A DNA stretch of 6,745 bases from Alphaproteobacteria bacterium. GTDB taxonomy: Bacteria; Pseudomonadota; Alphaproteobacteria; Rhizobiales; Aestuariivirgaceae. Shown in pieces: positions 1 to 5,879 of this stretch. The first letter of the stretch is position 1. Every line of letters begins with the position of its first letter. The notes beneath the pieces are model-generated. The model made no database searches, had not been told where the DNA came from, and worked only from the letters and a program-made list of their open reading frames with translations. The stretch is taken from positions 1-6,745 of the forward strand of contig JAGRLX010000211.1 in the NCBI GenBank assembly GCA_020441605.1, given 5' to 3'. The translations under genes and the position numbers were made by a program.

Positions 1-684
1 CATGCCGGCGCAGTCACCGACGTTGTCGCCAACGTTGTCGGCAATCGTTGCCGGGTTGCGCGGATCGTCCTCGGGAATGCCTGATTCCACCTTGCCGACG
101 AGATCGCCGCCAACGTAAGAACCCTTGGTGAAGATGCCGCCGCCAAGACGGGCGAAGATCGAGATGAGGGATGCGCCGAAGGAGGTGGCGACCAAGGCGT
201 CGATCACCTCGCGGCCGGCCGGATCAAGGCCCAGCATGTCCTTAAGGAAGATGAAGTAGATGGTGACGCCCAAAAGTCCGAGACCTGCCACCAGGAGGCC
301 GGTCACCGCACCTGCCTTGAAGGCGAGGTCGAGGCCACCGGCCAGCGATTTCGTCGCCGCCTGGGCCACACGCACATTGGCCCGGACCGACACATTCATG
401 CCGATGAAGCCGGCAACGCCGGAGAGGATGGCGCCGATGGCAAAGCCCACTGCCGCTTTCCAGGTGAGCACGAAGAAAGCGAGAATGAAGATCACCACAC
501 CGACGATGCCAATCGTCGTGTACTGGCGGTTGAGGTAGGCCGTTGCACCTTCGCGCACGGCGGCGGAGATTTCCTGCATACGGGCCGTGCCGGCGTCGGC
601 GGCCAACAGCCCCCGCGTGGTCACGATGCCGTACACGATGGAGAGCGCGCCCGCGAGCACGATCAGCCAGAGTGTAGAGGTCAT
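1..684 (-). CDS. hppA: Membrane-bound proton-translocating pyrophosphatase, N-terminal part (partial)
   Basis: This integral inner-membrane enzyme hydrolyses pyrophosphate and uses the energy to pump protons (or Na+) out of the cytoplasm. The first 228 codons are present and the rest (family length about 700 residues) runs off the left edge. Hydrophobic helices are visible at roughly residues 4-21, 57-75, 78-97, 125-147 and 160-180. They are followed by the family signature: GGGIFTKG (181-188), DLVGKVE (194-200), [15 protein letters not shown] (203-217) and VGDNVGD (218-224), whose acidic residues bind Mg-pyrophosphate. The Asp expected just before VGGDLVGK is Tyr190, which is odd for an active pump (see findings). 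The start is ATG at 684, with AAGGG six bases upstream. The site that decides K+ dependence lies outside the window. The gene is separated from the upstream cluster by 177 bases and may have its own promoter. Family assignment is very secure; activity of this copy is less so. Confidence 0.96.
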   Translation of the reverse strand, partial: MTSTLWLIVLAGALSIVYGIVTTRGLLAADAGTARMQEISAAVREGATAYLNRQYTTIGIVGVVIFILAFFVLTWKAAVGFAIGAILSGVAGFIGMNVSVRANVRVAQAATKSLAGGLDLAFKAGAVTGLLVAGLGLLGVTIYFIFLKDMLGLDPAGREVIDALVATSFGASLISIFARLGGGIFTKGSYVGGDLVGKVESGIPEDDPRNPATIADNVGDNVGDCAGM

Positions 685-690
685 GTCAAA

Positions 691-695
691 CCCTT
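691..695 (-). promoter_or_regulatory. Ribosome binding site of hppA
   Basis: AAGGG on the minus strand lies six bases before the ATG at 684. It is the only purine-rich stretch close to that start, and it supports this start for the pyrophosphatase. Confidence 0.7.
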
Positions 696-726
696 GTGTT
701 CGTTGATGTTGACCCGAAGCCCCTGG

Positions 727-746
727 TGGAATCGCTGTCTATTCCA
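727..746. repeat. Inverted repeat in the hppA leader
   Basis: TGGAAT and ATTCCA form perfect 6-base arms around an 8-base spacer, 43 bases upstream of the hppA start. The size and spacing would suit a dimeric regulator, or a weak hairpin in the leader RNA. Arms this short can arise by chance, and no known operator is recognised. Confidence 0.35.
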
Positions 747-770
747 TCCCCTGCCCCGGAAAGTGGGCGT

Positions 771-799
771 GGTATGCCAAATAGAGCGGGATTAGGCAA
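771..799 (-). promoter_or_regulatory. Weak candidate promoter for hppA
   Basis: On the minus strand TTGCCT (794-799) and CATACC (771-776) are 17 bases apart, a plausible but poor match to housekeeping -35 and -10 elements. The position, about 90 bases before the hppA start, fits a separate promoter. Alphaproteobacterial -10 boxes are degenerate, so this is a suggestion only. Confidence 0.22.
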
Positions 800-852
800 T
801 CGCTTTGAGTCGCCGCGGGCAATGTGTTTGGGGGATTTGGTCCCTCCGGCCG

Positions 853-864
853 TAGCCGCGGCTA
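853..864. repeat. 12-base palindrome spanning the pseudouridine synthase stop codon
   Basis: TAGCCGCGGCTA is a perfect palindrome that includes the TAG stop at 862-864. In RNA it could form a 4-pair stem with a 4-base loop. It lacks a following U-run, so it is at best a weak 3'-end structure and may be chance in GC-rich DNA. Confidence 0.4.
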
Positions 865-1641
865 TTCCTGAGGTGCGGTCATCTTAAGGTCGACGCCTTT
901 TGCTGCGAGAAAAGCCATGAACCGCTGCACCTCGGTAGGGGGAATTTCGCGTATCGCACCCAATGCCAGATCGCCCAATTGAAATGGCCCGTATTGCACC
1001 CGGATGAGCCGGTTCACCCGGCCACCGAAGTGTTCCACCAACTTTCGGATCTCTCGATTCTTGCCTTCCGTCAGCCGCACCCGGTACCAGGTATTGGTGC
1101 GCCCACCCTTGTCGAATTCCTCGACGAACTCGGCGCCACGGTAGTGGATTCCGTCTACGGTAATTCCCTGGGCCAGCGTCTCCAGATCCCGCGGGGCGAG
1201 GCGTCCGAATATCCGGACCCGATAGACCCGGGCGAGCGCCGTCGCCGGACTCATCATCGACTGGGCCAAAGGCCCATCGGAAGACAATAGCAACAAGCCT
1301 TCACTGTTCACGTCGAGACGGCCGACCGTCATCACCCGCGGCTTGTCGCCTCCCCATCGCGGCGGCTTGAGGGCATCGAGGTCCCAAATGGTCGGACGGC
1401 CCTGCGGATCGCGATGGGTGACGAGGAAGTCCACCGGCTTGTGCAGCATGAAGAGCCGCGGCAGCGGGCGACTGGTGATGGCGACGGCCTCGCCGTCGAC
1501 TGTGACGGCATCGCCCTCCTCCACCGGTGTCGTCGGTTCGGCACGCGTGCCATTCACGCTGACGCGGCCTTCCGCGACCAGTCGCTCGGCTTCGCGACGG
1601 CTTCCAATCCCAGCGCGCTGCAGGAACACGTTGAGGCGCAT
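862..1641 (-). CDS. rRNA pseudouridine synthase, RsuA/RluB/RluE/RluF family
   Basis: This 259-residue cytoplasmic enzyme isomerises a specific uridine in ribosomal RNA to pseudouridine. An S4 RNA-binding domain occupies about residues 1-48 (RLNVFLQRAGIGSRREAERL and onward). The catalytic domain follows, with HKP at 67-69 and the signature GRLDVNSEGLLLL at 107-119, where Asp110 is the expected nucleophile. EGKNREIRKL (192-201) and RLIRVQYGPFQLGDL (211-225) complete the family core. The long basic or Pro-rich C-terminal tail of some rhizobial RluB proteins is absent. The target could be 23S (RluB-like, which the motifs favour) or 16S (RsuA-like); sequence alone does not decide, so no symbol is given. 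The ATG sits three bases after the MFS stop with no clear ribosome binding site, which suggests translational coupling. It is the last gene of the packed cluster and ends in TAG. Confidence 0.93.
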   Translation of the reverse strand: MRLNVFLQRAGIGSRREAERLVAEGRVSVNGTRAEPTTPVEEGDAVTVDGEAVAITSRPLPRLFMLHKPVDFLVTHRDPQGRPTIWDLDALKPPRWGGDKPRVMTVGRLDVNSEGLLLLSSDGPLAQSMMSPATALARVYRVRIFGRLAPRDLETLAQGITVDGIHYRGAEFVEEFDKGGRTNTWYRVRLTEGKNREIRKLVEHFGGRVNRLIRVQYGPFQLGDLALGAIREIPPTEVQRFMAFLAAKGVDLKMTAPQE

Positions 1642-1644
1642 GGG

Positions 1645-2844
1645 TCAGGCCGCGGTCTTGCGCTGGTGGGTCATCAGCCAGCCGATCAGCACGAGGCCGA
1701 TGGCCACCATGGGGAAGACAGCATAATTGACGGCGTTCCAGCCGAAGTAGGCCAGCAGGGTTCCGGCCCCCAACGACGCCAGCGCCGTCGTTCCAAAAAC
1801 GAGCAGATCGTTCAACCCCTGCGCCTTGTTGCGTTCGGCGGCCTCGTAAGTGGCAGTCAATAGCGTGGTGCCGCCGATGAAGCCAAAGTTCCAGCCGAGG
1901 CCCAGCAGGATCAGGCCCAGGGCAAAGTTTTCGAAACGGATGCCGGCGAGCCCGGAAACGGCAGCGCCGATCAACAGCGCCATGCCGGCCGCCGCCACGC
2001 GTTCGGCACCGAAGCGGCTAATCAGGTTGCCAGTGAAGAAACTCGGCACGAACATCGCCAGCGCATGCCACTGGATGACCCAGCTAGAGTCCTGCACGGA
2101 GAACCCGCAACCAAGCATGGCAACAGGGGTAGCCGTCATCACCAGGACCATGATGCCGTAGGCGAGCATGGCCGTGCCGGCCGCCACCACATAGCGTGGT
2201 TGCGTGGCGATCTCAACGAGCGGCCGCCCGGTTCCAATGGCGGTCGCCACCGGCTTGGGAATGTCGACCATGATCAACAGCAAAGCCGCAGCGAGGGAGA
2301 TGGCCGTCATCGTCATCCAGGTTCCCGCAAAGGTAACGGGTGCCAACAGATCCACGGTCGCCATGACCATCATCGTGCCAATCAGGGCCGAAACGATGCC
2401 GCCGGTCATGACCCAGGAGATGGCCTTCGGGCGGAAAGCCGGGCTCGCCAGGTCGGCAGCCGCAAAACGGTAGTAGGAAGCAGACGCTTGGTACAGGCCG
2501 ATGGCGAAAGACCCGAACAGAAACAGCCCGAAGTTCTGCAGCATGATGCCAGTCAGTCCTATCACCCCGCCAATGGCTCCGGCGAGCGCGAAGGTGATGA
2601 AGCCAGCTCGTCGGCCGACCCGCCGCATCATGATGGAAATGGGAAAGGTGCTGAGCGCGGTGCCCACGATCATCATCGACATCGGCAAGGTGGCAAGCGA
2701 CGGGCTGGGCGCAAGCTGGGAGCCCACAAGTCCGGCGGTGACCACCACGGCGGTCGTCACCGCTCCATAAAGTGCCTGGGCCAAGGCCAGGACCACCGCA
2801 TTCCTGCGGGCCTTAACGTCGTCGAAGGCCTCGGATTCGCTCAC
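1645..2844 (-). CDS. MFS transporter, 12 transmembrane helices, substrate unknown
   Basis: This 399-residue inner-membrane secondary transporter belongs to the major facilitator superfamily. About twelve hydrophobic segments are visible, near residues 17-41, 52-72, 79-101, 103-125, 144-165, 172-193, 217-240, 255-275, 282-300, 305-332, 345-366 and 370-391. The loop after helix 2 has a motif-A-like MRRVGRRAG (73-81), and the equivalent loop in the second half reads RFGAERVAAAG (277-287). YYRFAAAD (124-131) and CGFSVQDSSWVIQWH (246-260) resemble a subgroup common in alphaproteobacteria and actinobacteria. The substrate cannot be read from the sequence. The start is GTG at 2844, overlapping the nusB stop as GTGA; only a weak ACGAG precedes it, so translation probably depends on nusB. 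Position in a flavin/nusB operon makes a flavin or metabolite exporter conceivable, but that is inference. Confidence 0.92.
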   Translation of the reverse strand: MSESEAFDDVKARRNAVVLALAQALYGAVTTAVVVTAGLVGSQLAPSPSLATLPMSMMIVGTALSTFPISIMMRRVGRRAGFITFALAGAIGGVIGLTGIMLQNFGLFLFGSFAIGLYQASASYYRFAAADLASPAFRPKAISWVMTGGIVSALIGTMMVMATVDLLAPVTFAGTWMTMTAISLAAALLLIMVDIPKPVATAIGTGRPLVEIATQPRYVVAAGTAMLAYGIMVLVMTATPVAMLGCGFSVQDSSWVIQWHALAMFVPSFFTGNLISRFGAERVAAAGMALLIGAAVSGLAGIRFENFALGLILLGLGWNFGFIGGTTLLTATYEAAERNKAQGLNDLLVFGTTALASLGAGTLLAYFGWNAVNYAVFPMVAIGLVLIGWLMTHQRKTAA

Positions 2845-3314
2845 GCCGCAAACTCGTCAGGGCGGCGCTGGCGCGCCAGCCGGTCAAGCACGCCATTCAC
2901 GAATTTCGGCTCTTCGGTCTCGAAAAACGCCGAGGCCACATCCACATATTCGCTGATGGCGACGCGGGCCGGCACCTTGTCCATGAACATCAGTTCATAG
3001 GCTCCGGCACGGAGGATCGCCCGCACGGTGGAATCCAGCCGGTGGATCGGCCATGCCACGTCGAGAATGCGATCGACCGCCGGATCGATCGTCTTTTGTT
3101 CGCGTACCACGCCATCGACCACTTCCTTCAGGTGCCGGTAGTCGGCTTCGCCGCATTGGCCGCCGTCGAAGTCGTCACCGACCACGCGCGAGGAAAACTG
3201 CGCAAGGGTTTCACCGACGTCGGTTCCGCCAATATCCATCTGATAGAGCGCCTGGACCGCGCCCAGTCGCGCGGCCGAGCGGGCAACCGGCCTTGCGCGG
3301 CGCTTTTCACTCAC
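2841..3314 (-). CDS. nusB: Transcription antitermination factor NusB
   Basis: NusB is a small all-helical cytoplasmic protein. With NusE (ribosomal protein S10) it binds boxA RNA and keeps RNA polymerase processive through rRNA operons. The 157 residues fit the family. The N-terminal helix [13 protein letters not shown] (13-25) and the C-terminal block beginning [18 protein letters not shown] (about 95-112), followed by [13 protein letters not shown] and [10 protein letters not shown], are typical. The GTG start at 3314 overlaps the ribH stop as GTGA and leaves the basic lead-in [17 protein letters not shown] expected for alphaproteobacterial NusB. A longer frame reaching 3446 exists, but its extra 44 residues lie inside ribH in another frame and look non-coding. 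The 3' end overlaps the MFS gene by four bases. ribH-nusB adjacency is widely conserved. Confidence 0.96.
   Translation of the reverse strand: MSEKRRARPVARSAARLGAVQALYQMDIGGTDVGETLAQFSSRVVGDDFDGGQCGEADYRHLKEVVDGVVREQKTIDPAVDRILDVAWPIHRLDSTVRAILRAGAYELMFMDKVPARVAISEYVDVASAFFETEEPKFVNGVLDRLARQRRPDEFAA
2867..2880. repeat. 14-base GC palindrome in the 3' end of nusB
   Basis: GCTGGCGCGCCAGC is a perfect palindrome within nusB codons for the basic C-terminal segment (RLARQRR). In RNA it could form a 5-pair stem with a CGCG loop, just upstream of the MFS start. In DNA this GC-rich it may be chance. Confidence 0.4.
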
Positions 3315-3811
3315 TTGGCGGGGGCTTTCTGCTGGCTGGCCCTGTCCCGGCGGCGCTGCATCTTGCGTTTGATGCGCAACATGGCGAGAGCAGCTTCTGC
3401 CGCTCCTGCACCCTTGTCCATGTCTTCGACCTTGGCTCGGGCCCAAGCTTGGGCTTCATTCTCACATGTGAGAATACCGTTGCCGATGCACAGTCCGGCA
3501 AGCGTAAGGTTCATGATCCCGCGCGAGCTTTCGTTGGCGACAATGTCGTAATGCGTGGTTTCGCCGCGCAGCACGCAGCCCAGCGCCACGTAGCCATCGT
3601 AGAGGCCAGCGTCATGGGCCATGGCAATGGCTCCTGGAATTTCCAGTGCGCCGGGAACTGCCATTCGCTCCCACTTGGCGCCGGCACGCTCGATGGCGGC
3701 GATGGCGCCCTTGGCCAGCTCGTCGCAGATATCCGCATAGAAGCGGGCTTCAAGGATCAGGATCCGGGCCCTGATCCTTCCGGCTTCGGTGGTCTTCTTT
3801 TCTACCTTCAT
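3311..3811 (-). CDS. ribH: 6,7-dimethyl-8-ribityllumazine synthase
   Basis: Lumazine synthase condenses 5-amino-6-ribitylaminouracil with 3,4-dihydroxy-2-butanone 4-phosphate to give lumazine, the penultimate riboflavin intermediate. It usually forms large pentamer-based assemblies in the cytoplasm. The 166 residues contain ARFYADI (22-28), the substrate-binding PGALEIP (53-59), and [12 protein letters not shown] (78-89), with His87 as the likely catalytic His. They also contain [16 protein letters not shown] (110-125) and [10 protein letters not shown] (133-142). The C-terminus after about residue 147 is a strongly basic tail ([10 protein letters not shown]) somewhat longer than in the minimal family. 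The ATG at 3811 overlaps the ribE stop as ATGA, with GGAAAA just upstream. The gene overlaps nusB by four bases. Three striking inverted repeats lie inside the coding sequence (listed separately). Confidence 0.97.
   Translation of the reverse strand: MKVEKKTTEAGRIRARILILEARFYADICDELAKGAIAAIERAGAKWERMAVPGALEIPGAIAMAHDAGLYDGYVALGCVLRGETTHYDIVANESSRGIMNLTLAGLCIGNGILTCENEAQAWARAKVEDMDKGAGAAEAALAMLRIKRKMQRRRDRASQQKAPAK
3441..3454. repeat. 14-base perfect palindrome inside ribH
   Basis: GCCCAAGCTTGGGC reads identically on both strands. It encodes AQAWA of the conserved AQAWAR motif, so codon content explains part of it. It lies three bases from an 18-base palindrome. In the ribH RNA it could form a 5-pair stem with an AGCU loop. 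Confidence 0.6.
3458..3475. repeat. 18-base perfect palindrome inside ribH
   Basis: ATTCTCACATGTGAGAAT is a perfect 18-base palindrome encoding ILTCEN of lumazine synthase. A perfect palindrome this long is expected about 0.03 times in a random sequence of this size. It could be a dimeric protein binding site or, in RNA, a 7-pair hairpin with a CAUG loop. No known operator is recognised. Confidence 0.65.
3752..3779 (-). repeat. Hairpin-forming inverted repeat near the 5' end of ribH
   Basis: AAGGATCAGG and CCTGATCCTT form perfect 10-base arms around an 8-base spacer. In the mRNA a G-U pair extends the stem to 11 pairs with a 6-base loop. It covers about codons 11-20 of ribH, beginning about 30 bases after the start codon. 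A structure this stable early in a gene could slow ribosomes or serve as a processing site. There is no U-run, so it is not an intrinsic terminator. Confidence 0.6.
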
Positions 3812-4401
3812 GATTTTCCAAACTCGGCAAGCCGCGCCACATAGCGCGCCAGCATGTCGATTTCAATGTTGACGGATTGTCCTACCTGCGCCTGGCCCCA
3901 GGTGGTGACCGCCTGCGTGTGGGGAATGATGTTCACGCCAAAGGTGTTGCCGTCGACCTCATTCACGGTGAGCGAGGTGCCTTCGACAGCGACCGAGCCC
4001 TTGGGCGCGATGAAGCGGGCCAGGTCAGCGGGAACCCAGAAGCGGAAGCGCCTGGAGTCGCCTTCCGGCGTGATCGAGACGATTGCGCCGGTTCCATCTA
4101 CGTGGCCCGACACGATATGGCCGCCAAGCTCGTCGCCGAGCTTCAGTGCGCGCTCGAGGTTGATGCGGGTTCCTTCACGCCAGGCGCCCAGAGTGGTCTT
4201 CGAGAGCGTTTCCGCCGAGACTTCGACGGCAAACCAGTCCGCTCCCTTGTCGATCACGGTCAGACAACATCCATTGCAGGCGATCGAGGCGCCCAGGTCC
4301 ACAGTCCCGACGTCATAGCCACACGCGATATCGAAGCGCGTGTCGCCGCGCCTGGTGATGGCACGGACGGTGCCGATGTCTGTGATGATGCCGGTGAACA
4401 T
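3808..4401 (-). CDS. ribE: Riboflavin synthase, alpha subunit
   Basis: This enzyme dismutates two 6,7-dimethyl-8-ribityllumazine molecules into riboflavin and the pyrimidine that is recycled by RibH. The symbol ribE is used for this protein in most bacteria, and ribC in some. The 197 residues show the two-fold lumazine-binding repeat. The first barrel has [10 protein letters not shown] (1-10), [13 protein letters not shown] (37-49) and [11 protein letters not shown] (93-103). The second has [15 protein letters not shown] (135-149) and [10 protein letters not shown] (159-168). The start chosen is ATG at 4401 because it gives the canonical MFTGII N-terminus and has GAGAG five bases upstream. 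A TTG four codons earlier is unlikely. The gene begins eight bases after the ribD stop, and its stop overlaps the ribH start as ATGA. All key residues appear present. Confidence 0.97.
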   Translation of the reverse strand: MFTGIITDIGTVRAITRRGDTRFDIACGYDVGTVDLGASIACNGCCLTVIDKGADWFAVEVSAETLSKTTLGAWREGTRINLERALKLGDELGGHIVSGHVDGTGAIVSITPEGDSRRFRFWVPADLARFIAPKGSVAVEGTSLTVNEVDGNTFGVNIIPHTQAVTTWGQAQVGQSVNIEIDMLARYVARLAEFGKS

Positions 4402-4409
4402 GAAGACTC

Positions 4410-5393
4410 TCAATTCGGGCGTTCATAGACGGTGAGCGTGTCCACCCCAAGCTTTTCTTGTTCGCGGATGGCGAATGGCTGCAATGCCGTCTCATCCAAT
4501 CCCTTGAGCCCCCTCGGGTCCAACATGTTCGGACTGCGGAACAGGACCACCTCATCCACCACGCCGGCCGCAAGAAAGATTCGGGCGATGGCAGCACCAC
4601 CTTCGATCATAAGGCGGTTTATGCCCAGCCCCGCCAGTGTTCCCAGCGCATCGGCGACAGTGCCGGACAGAATGGTCGCTCCACGCCGGGCGAGATGCGA
4701 ACCTGGTGGTAGCTCACGGCTGCGACTCATCACGAAAGGCCGTGGCGAGCGATCCTCCAACCCCGGCAGCCGGCAGGTCAGTTCCGGGTCGTCGGCCAGC
4801 ACGGTCTCCATGCCCACCAGAATCGCATCGCACTGCGCCCGCAGCAAATGGACCCTGGCCTTGACCTCGGGCCCGGTAATCGCGGTACGCACGCCGGCCT
4901 CTGCCGCGATCATACCATCAGCGGAAAGCGCAAGTTTCAGAATTACATAGGGCCTGTTCCTGACGATTCGGCTGAGGAAGCCGGCGAGGTCACGCCGCGC
5001 GTCTTCGGCACCGATGCCGGTGACAACTTCAATGCCCGCTGCCCGCAGAATGGCGTGACCAGCGCCAGAAACACGCGGGTCCGGGTCCTCTATCGCCGTC
5101 ACCACCCGTGCAATACCGGCCTGCACCAGCGCTTCGGCGCAGGGCGGTGTCCGGCCGTGATGGGCGCAGGGCTCCAAGGTCACATAGGCAGTGGCACCGG
5201 AGGCTTTCGCACCTGCCATGTTCAGCGCTTCGGTTTCAGCATGCGGCCTGCCGCCGGGTTGGGTCCAGCCGATGCCGGCGAGCAGGCCTTCCCTCACGAT
5301 CACGGATCCGACATTCGGGTTTTCCGCGGTCGTTCCCTGTGCCCTGCGGCCCAATCGCAGGGCATAGTCCATCCAGCGCTGGTCAGCGGTCAC
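4410..5393 (-). CDS. ribD: Bifunctional diaminohydroxyphosphoribosylaminopyrimidine deaminase / 5-amino-6-(5-phosphoribosylamino)uracil reductase
   Basis: RibD carries out the second and third steps of riboflavin synthesis from GTP: deamination of the pyrimidine ring, then NADPH-dependent reduction of the ribose. The protein has 327 residues, slightly short for the family. The deaminase domain has the zinc site HAE (51-53) and [11 protein letters not shown] (75-85), so His51, Cys76 and Cys85 are the likely zinc ligands and Glu53 the proton shuttle. The reductase domain starts near [17 protein letters not shown] (147-163) and continues through [25 protein letters not shown] and [10 protein letters not shown] (261-270). 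Glu196 and Ser223 replace the usual Gly and Asp (see findings). The start is GTG at 5393, inside the last codons of nrdR (11-base overlap), preceded by GGCGAGA. It gives the expected lead-in before [10 protein letters not shown] longer frame to 5492 lies within nrdR and looks non-coding. Confidence 0.96.
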   Translation of the reverse strand: MTADQRWMDYALRLGRRAQGTTAENPNVGSVIVREGLLAGIGWTQPGGRPHAETEALNMAGAKASGATAYVTLEPCAHHGRTPPCAEALVQAGIARVVTAIEDPDPRVSGAGHAILRAAGIEVVTGIGAEDARRDLAGFLSRIVRNRPYVILKLALSADGMIAAEAGVRTAITGPEVKARVHLLRAQCDAILVGMETVLADDPELTCRLPGLEDRSPRPFVMSRSRELPPGSHLARRGATILSGTVADALGTLAGLGINRLMIEGGAAIARIFLAAGVVDEVVLFRSPNMLDPRGLKGLDETALQPFAIREQEKLGVDTLTVYERPN

Positions 5394-5862
5394 CGGTCTC
5401 GCCGTTATCGTCGTCGCCTGACAGTTCGCCGAGCAATTCCTCGAAGTCCTTGGCCTCTCGGAAATTCTTGTAGACACTGGCAAAGCGAACATAAGCGACG
5501 TCGTCGAGCATCTTGAGGGCCTCCATCACGAGTTTGCCCACCGTCTCGGACTTGATCTCGCTCTCGCCCAGACTTTCCAGCCGGCGCACAATGCCCGACA
5601 CCATGCGCTCGACCCGTTCGGGATCCACGGGCCGCTTGCGCAAGGCCACCTGGATCGAACGCATCAACTTGTCGCGGTCGAAGGGCACACGCCGACCGGA
5701 TTTCTTCAGCACCATCAATTCGCGCAATTGCACGCGCTCGAAGGTGGTGAAGCGGCCGGAGCAGTCCGGGCAATACCGCCGGCGGCGTATGGCAGTGCCG
5801 TCCTCGGTGGGACGCGAGTCCTTCACCTGGGTTTCCTCGTTGGAGCAGAACGGACAGCGCAA
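5383..5862 (-). CDS. nrdR: Transcriptional repressor NrdR
   Basis: NrdR is a nucleotide-sensing repressor. It binds NrdR boxes upstream of ribonucleotide reductase operons and shuts them down when dATP is abundant. The 159 residues carry an N-terminal zinc ribbon with Cys3, Cys6, Cys31 and Cys34 (CPFC and CPDC), a basic stretch RRRRY at 26-30, then an ATP-cone domain from about 47 to 137 beginning [23 protein letters not shown]. The C-terminus is acidic ([10 protein letters not shown]). The start is TTG at 5862: it is the only codon giving the invariant MRCPFC N-terminus, and a strong GAGGGGG sits just upstream. The gene follows glyA after 17 bases and overlaps ribD by 11. The glyA-nrdR-ribD order is common in alphaproteobacteria. 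No NrdR box is recognised in this window, so its targets lie elsewhere. Confidence 0.97.
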   Translation of the reverse strand: MRCPFCSNEETQVKDSRPTEDGTAIRRRRYCPDCSGRFTTFERVQLRELMVLKKSGRRVPFDRDKLMRSIQVALRKRPVDPERVERMVSGIVRRLESLGESEIKSETVGKLVMEALKMLDDVAYVRFASVYKNFREAKDFEELLGELSGDDDNGETGDR

Positions 5863-5866
5863 AGCA

Positions 5867-5873
5867 CCCCCTC
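5867..5873 (-). promoter_or_regulatory. Strong ribosome binding site deciding the nrdR TTG start
   Basis: GAGGGGG on the minus strand lies in the 17-base glyA-nrdR gap. Its GAGG core (5870-5873) is seven bases before the TTG at 5862, good spacing for initiation. It probably compensates for the weak TTG start codon. A GTG at 5867 is out of frame. Confidence 0.75.
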
Positions 5874-5879
5874 AGGCAG

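Larger units (their letters stand above)
685..861. other. Intergenic region between the pseudouridine synthase gene and hppA
   Basis: This 177-base stretch is the only sizeable non-coding gap in the window. Read on the minus strand it holds a weak promoter-like pair, a short inverted repeat and the hppA ribosome binding site. A 12-base palindrome overlaps its upstream border. I see no GC-rich hairpin followed by a T-run, so no convincing intrinsic terminator for the upstream cluster. A short open frame on the plus strand here has no recognisable protein content. Confidence 0.7.

Noticed and set aside
17..53. Direct repeat of a gttgtcg motif near the left edge
   Set aside because: It simply encodes the repeated DNVGDNVGD acidic motif of the pyrophosphatase.
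832..848. Possible terminator hairpin GGGA/TCCC downstream of the pseudouridine synthase gene
   Set aside because: Only about four pairs and no U-run; too weak to call.
2867..2880. 14-base GC palindrome in nusB as a regulatory site
   Set aside because: It is listed as a repeat, but GC-only symmetry of this size is much more likely by chance here than the AT-containing ribH palindromes, so no function is claimed.
2065..3000. Long plus-strand open frame opposite the MFS gene and nusB
   Set aside because: Its translation is rich in His, Gly, Arg and Asp with no domain or membrane pattern. It is the antisense shadow expected in GC-rich coding DNA, and the minus strand here encodes recognisable proteins.
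3315..3446. 44-codon N-terminal extension of nusB
   Set aside because: It lies wholly inside ribH in another frame, is low-complexity (Arg, Gly, Ser, Gln), and GTG at 3314 gives the normal NusB N-terminus with a GTGA overlap.
3053..3844. Plus-strand open frame opposite nusB and ribH
   Set aside because: Arg/Pro/Gly-rich translation without motifs, fully antisense to two confident genes.
4402..4413. TTG start for riboflavin synthase four codons upstream
   Set aside because: The canonical N-terminus is MFTGII, which starts at the ATG at 4401 with its own GAGAG upstream. The TTG itself overlaps the ribD stop.
5394..5492. 33-codon N-terminal extension of ribD
   Set aside because: It overlaps nrdR in another frame and does not resemble RibD. 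GTG at 5393 gives a family-like N-terminus.
4848..5516. Plus-strand open frame opposite ribD and nrdR
   Set aside because: No recognisable protein features; it is explained as a shadow of ribD and nrdR.
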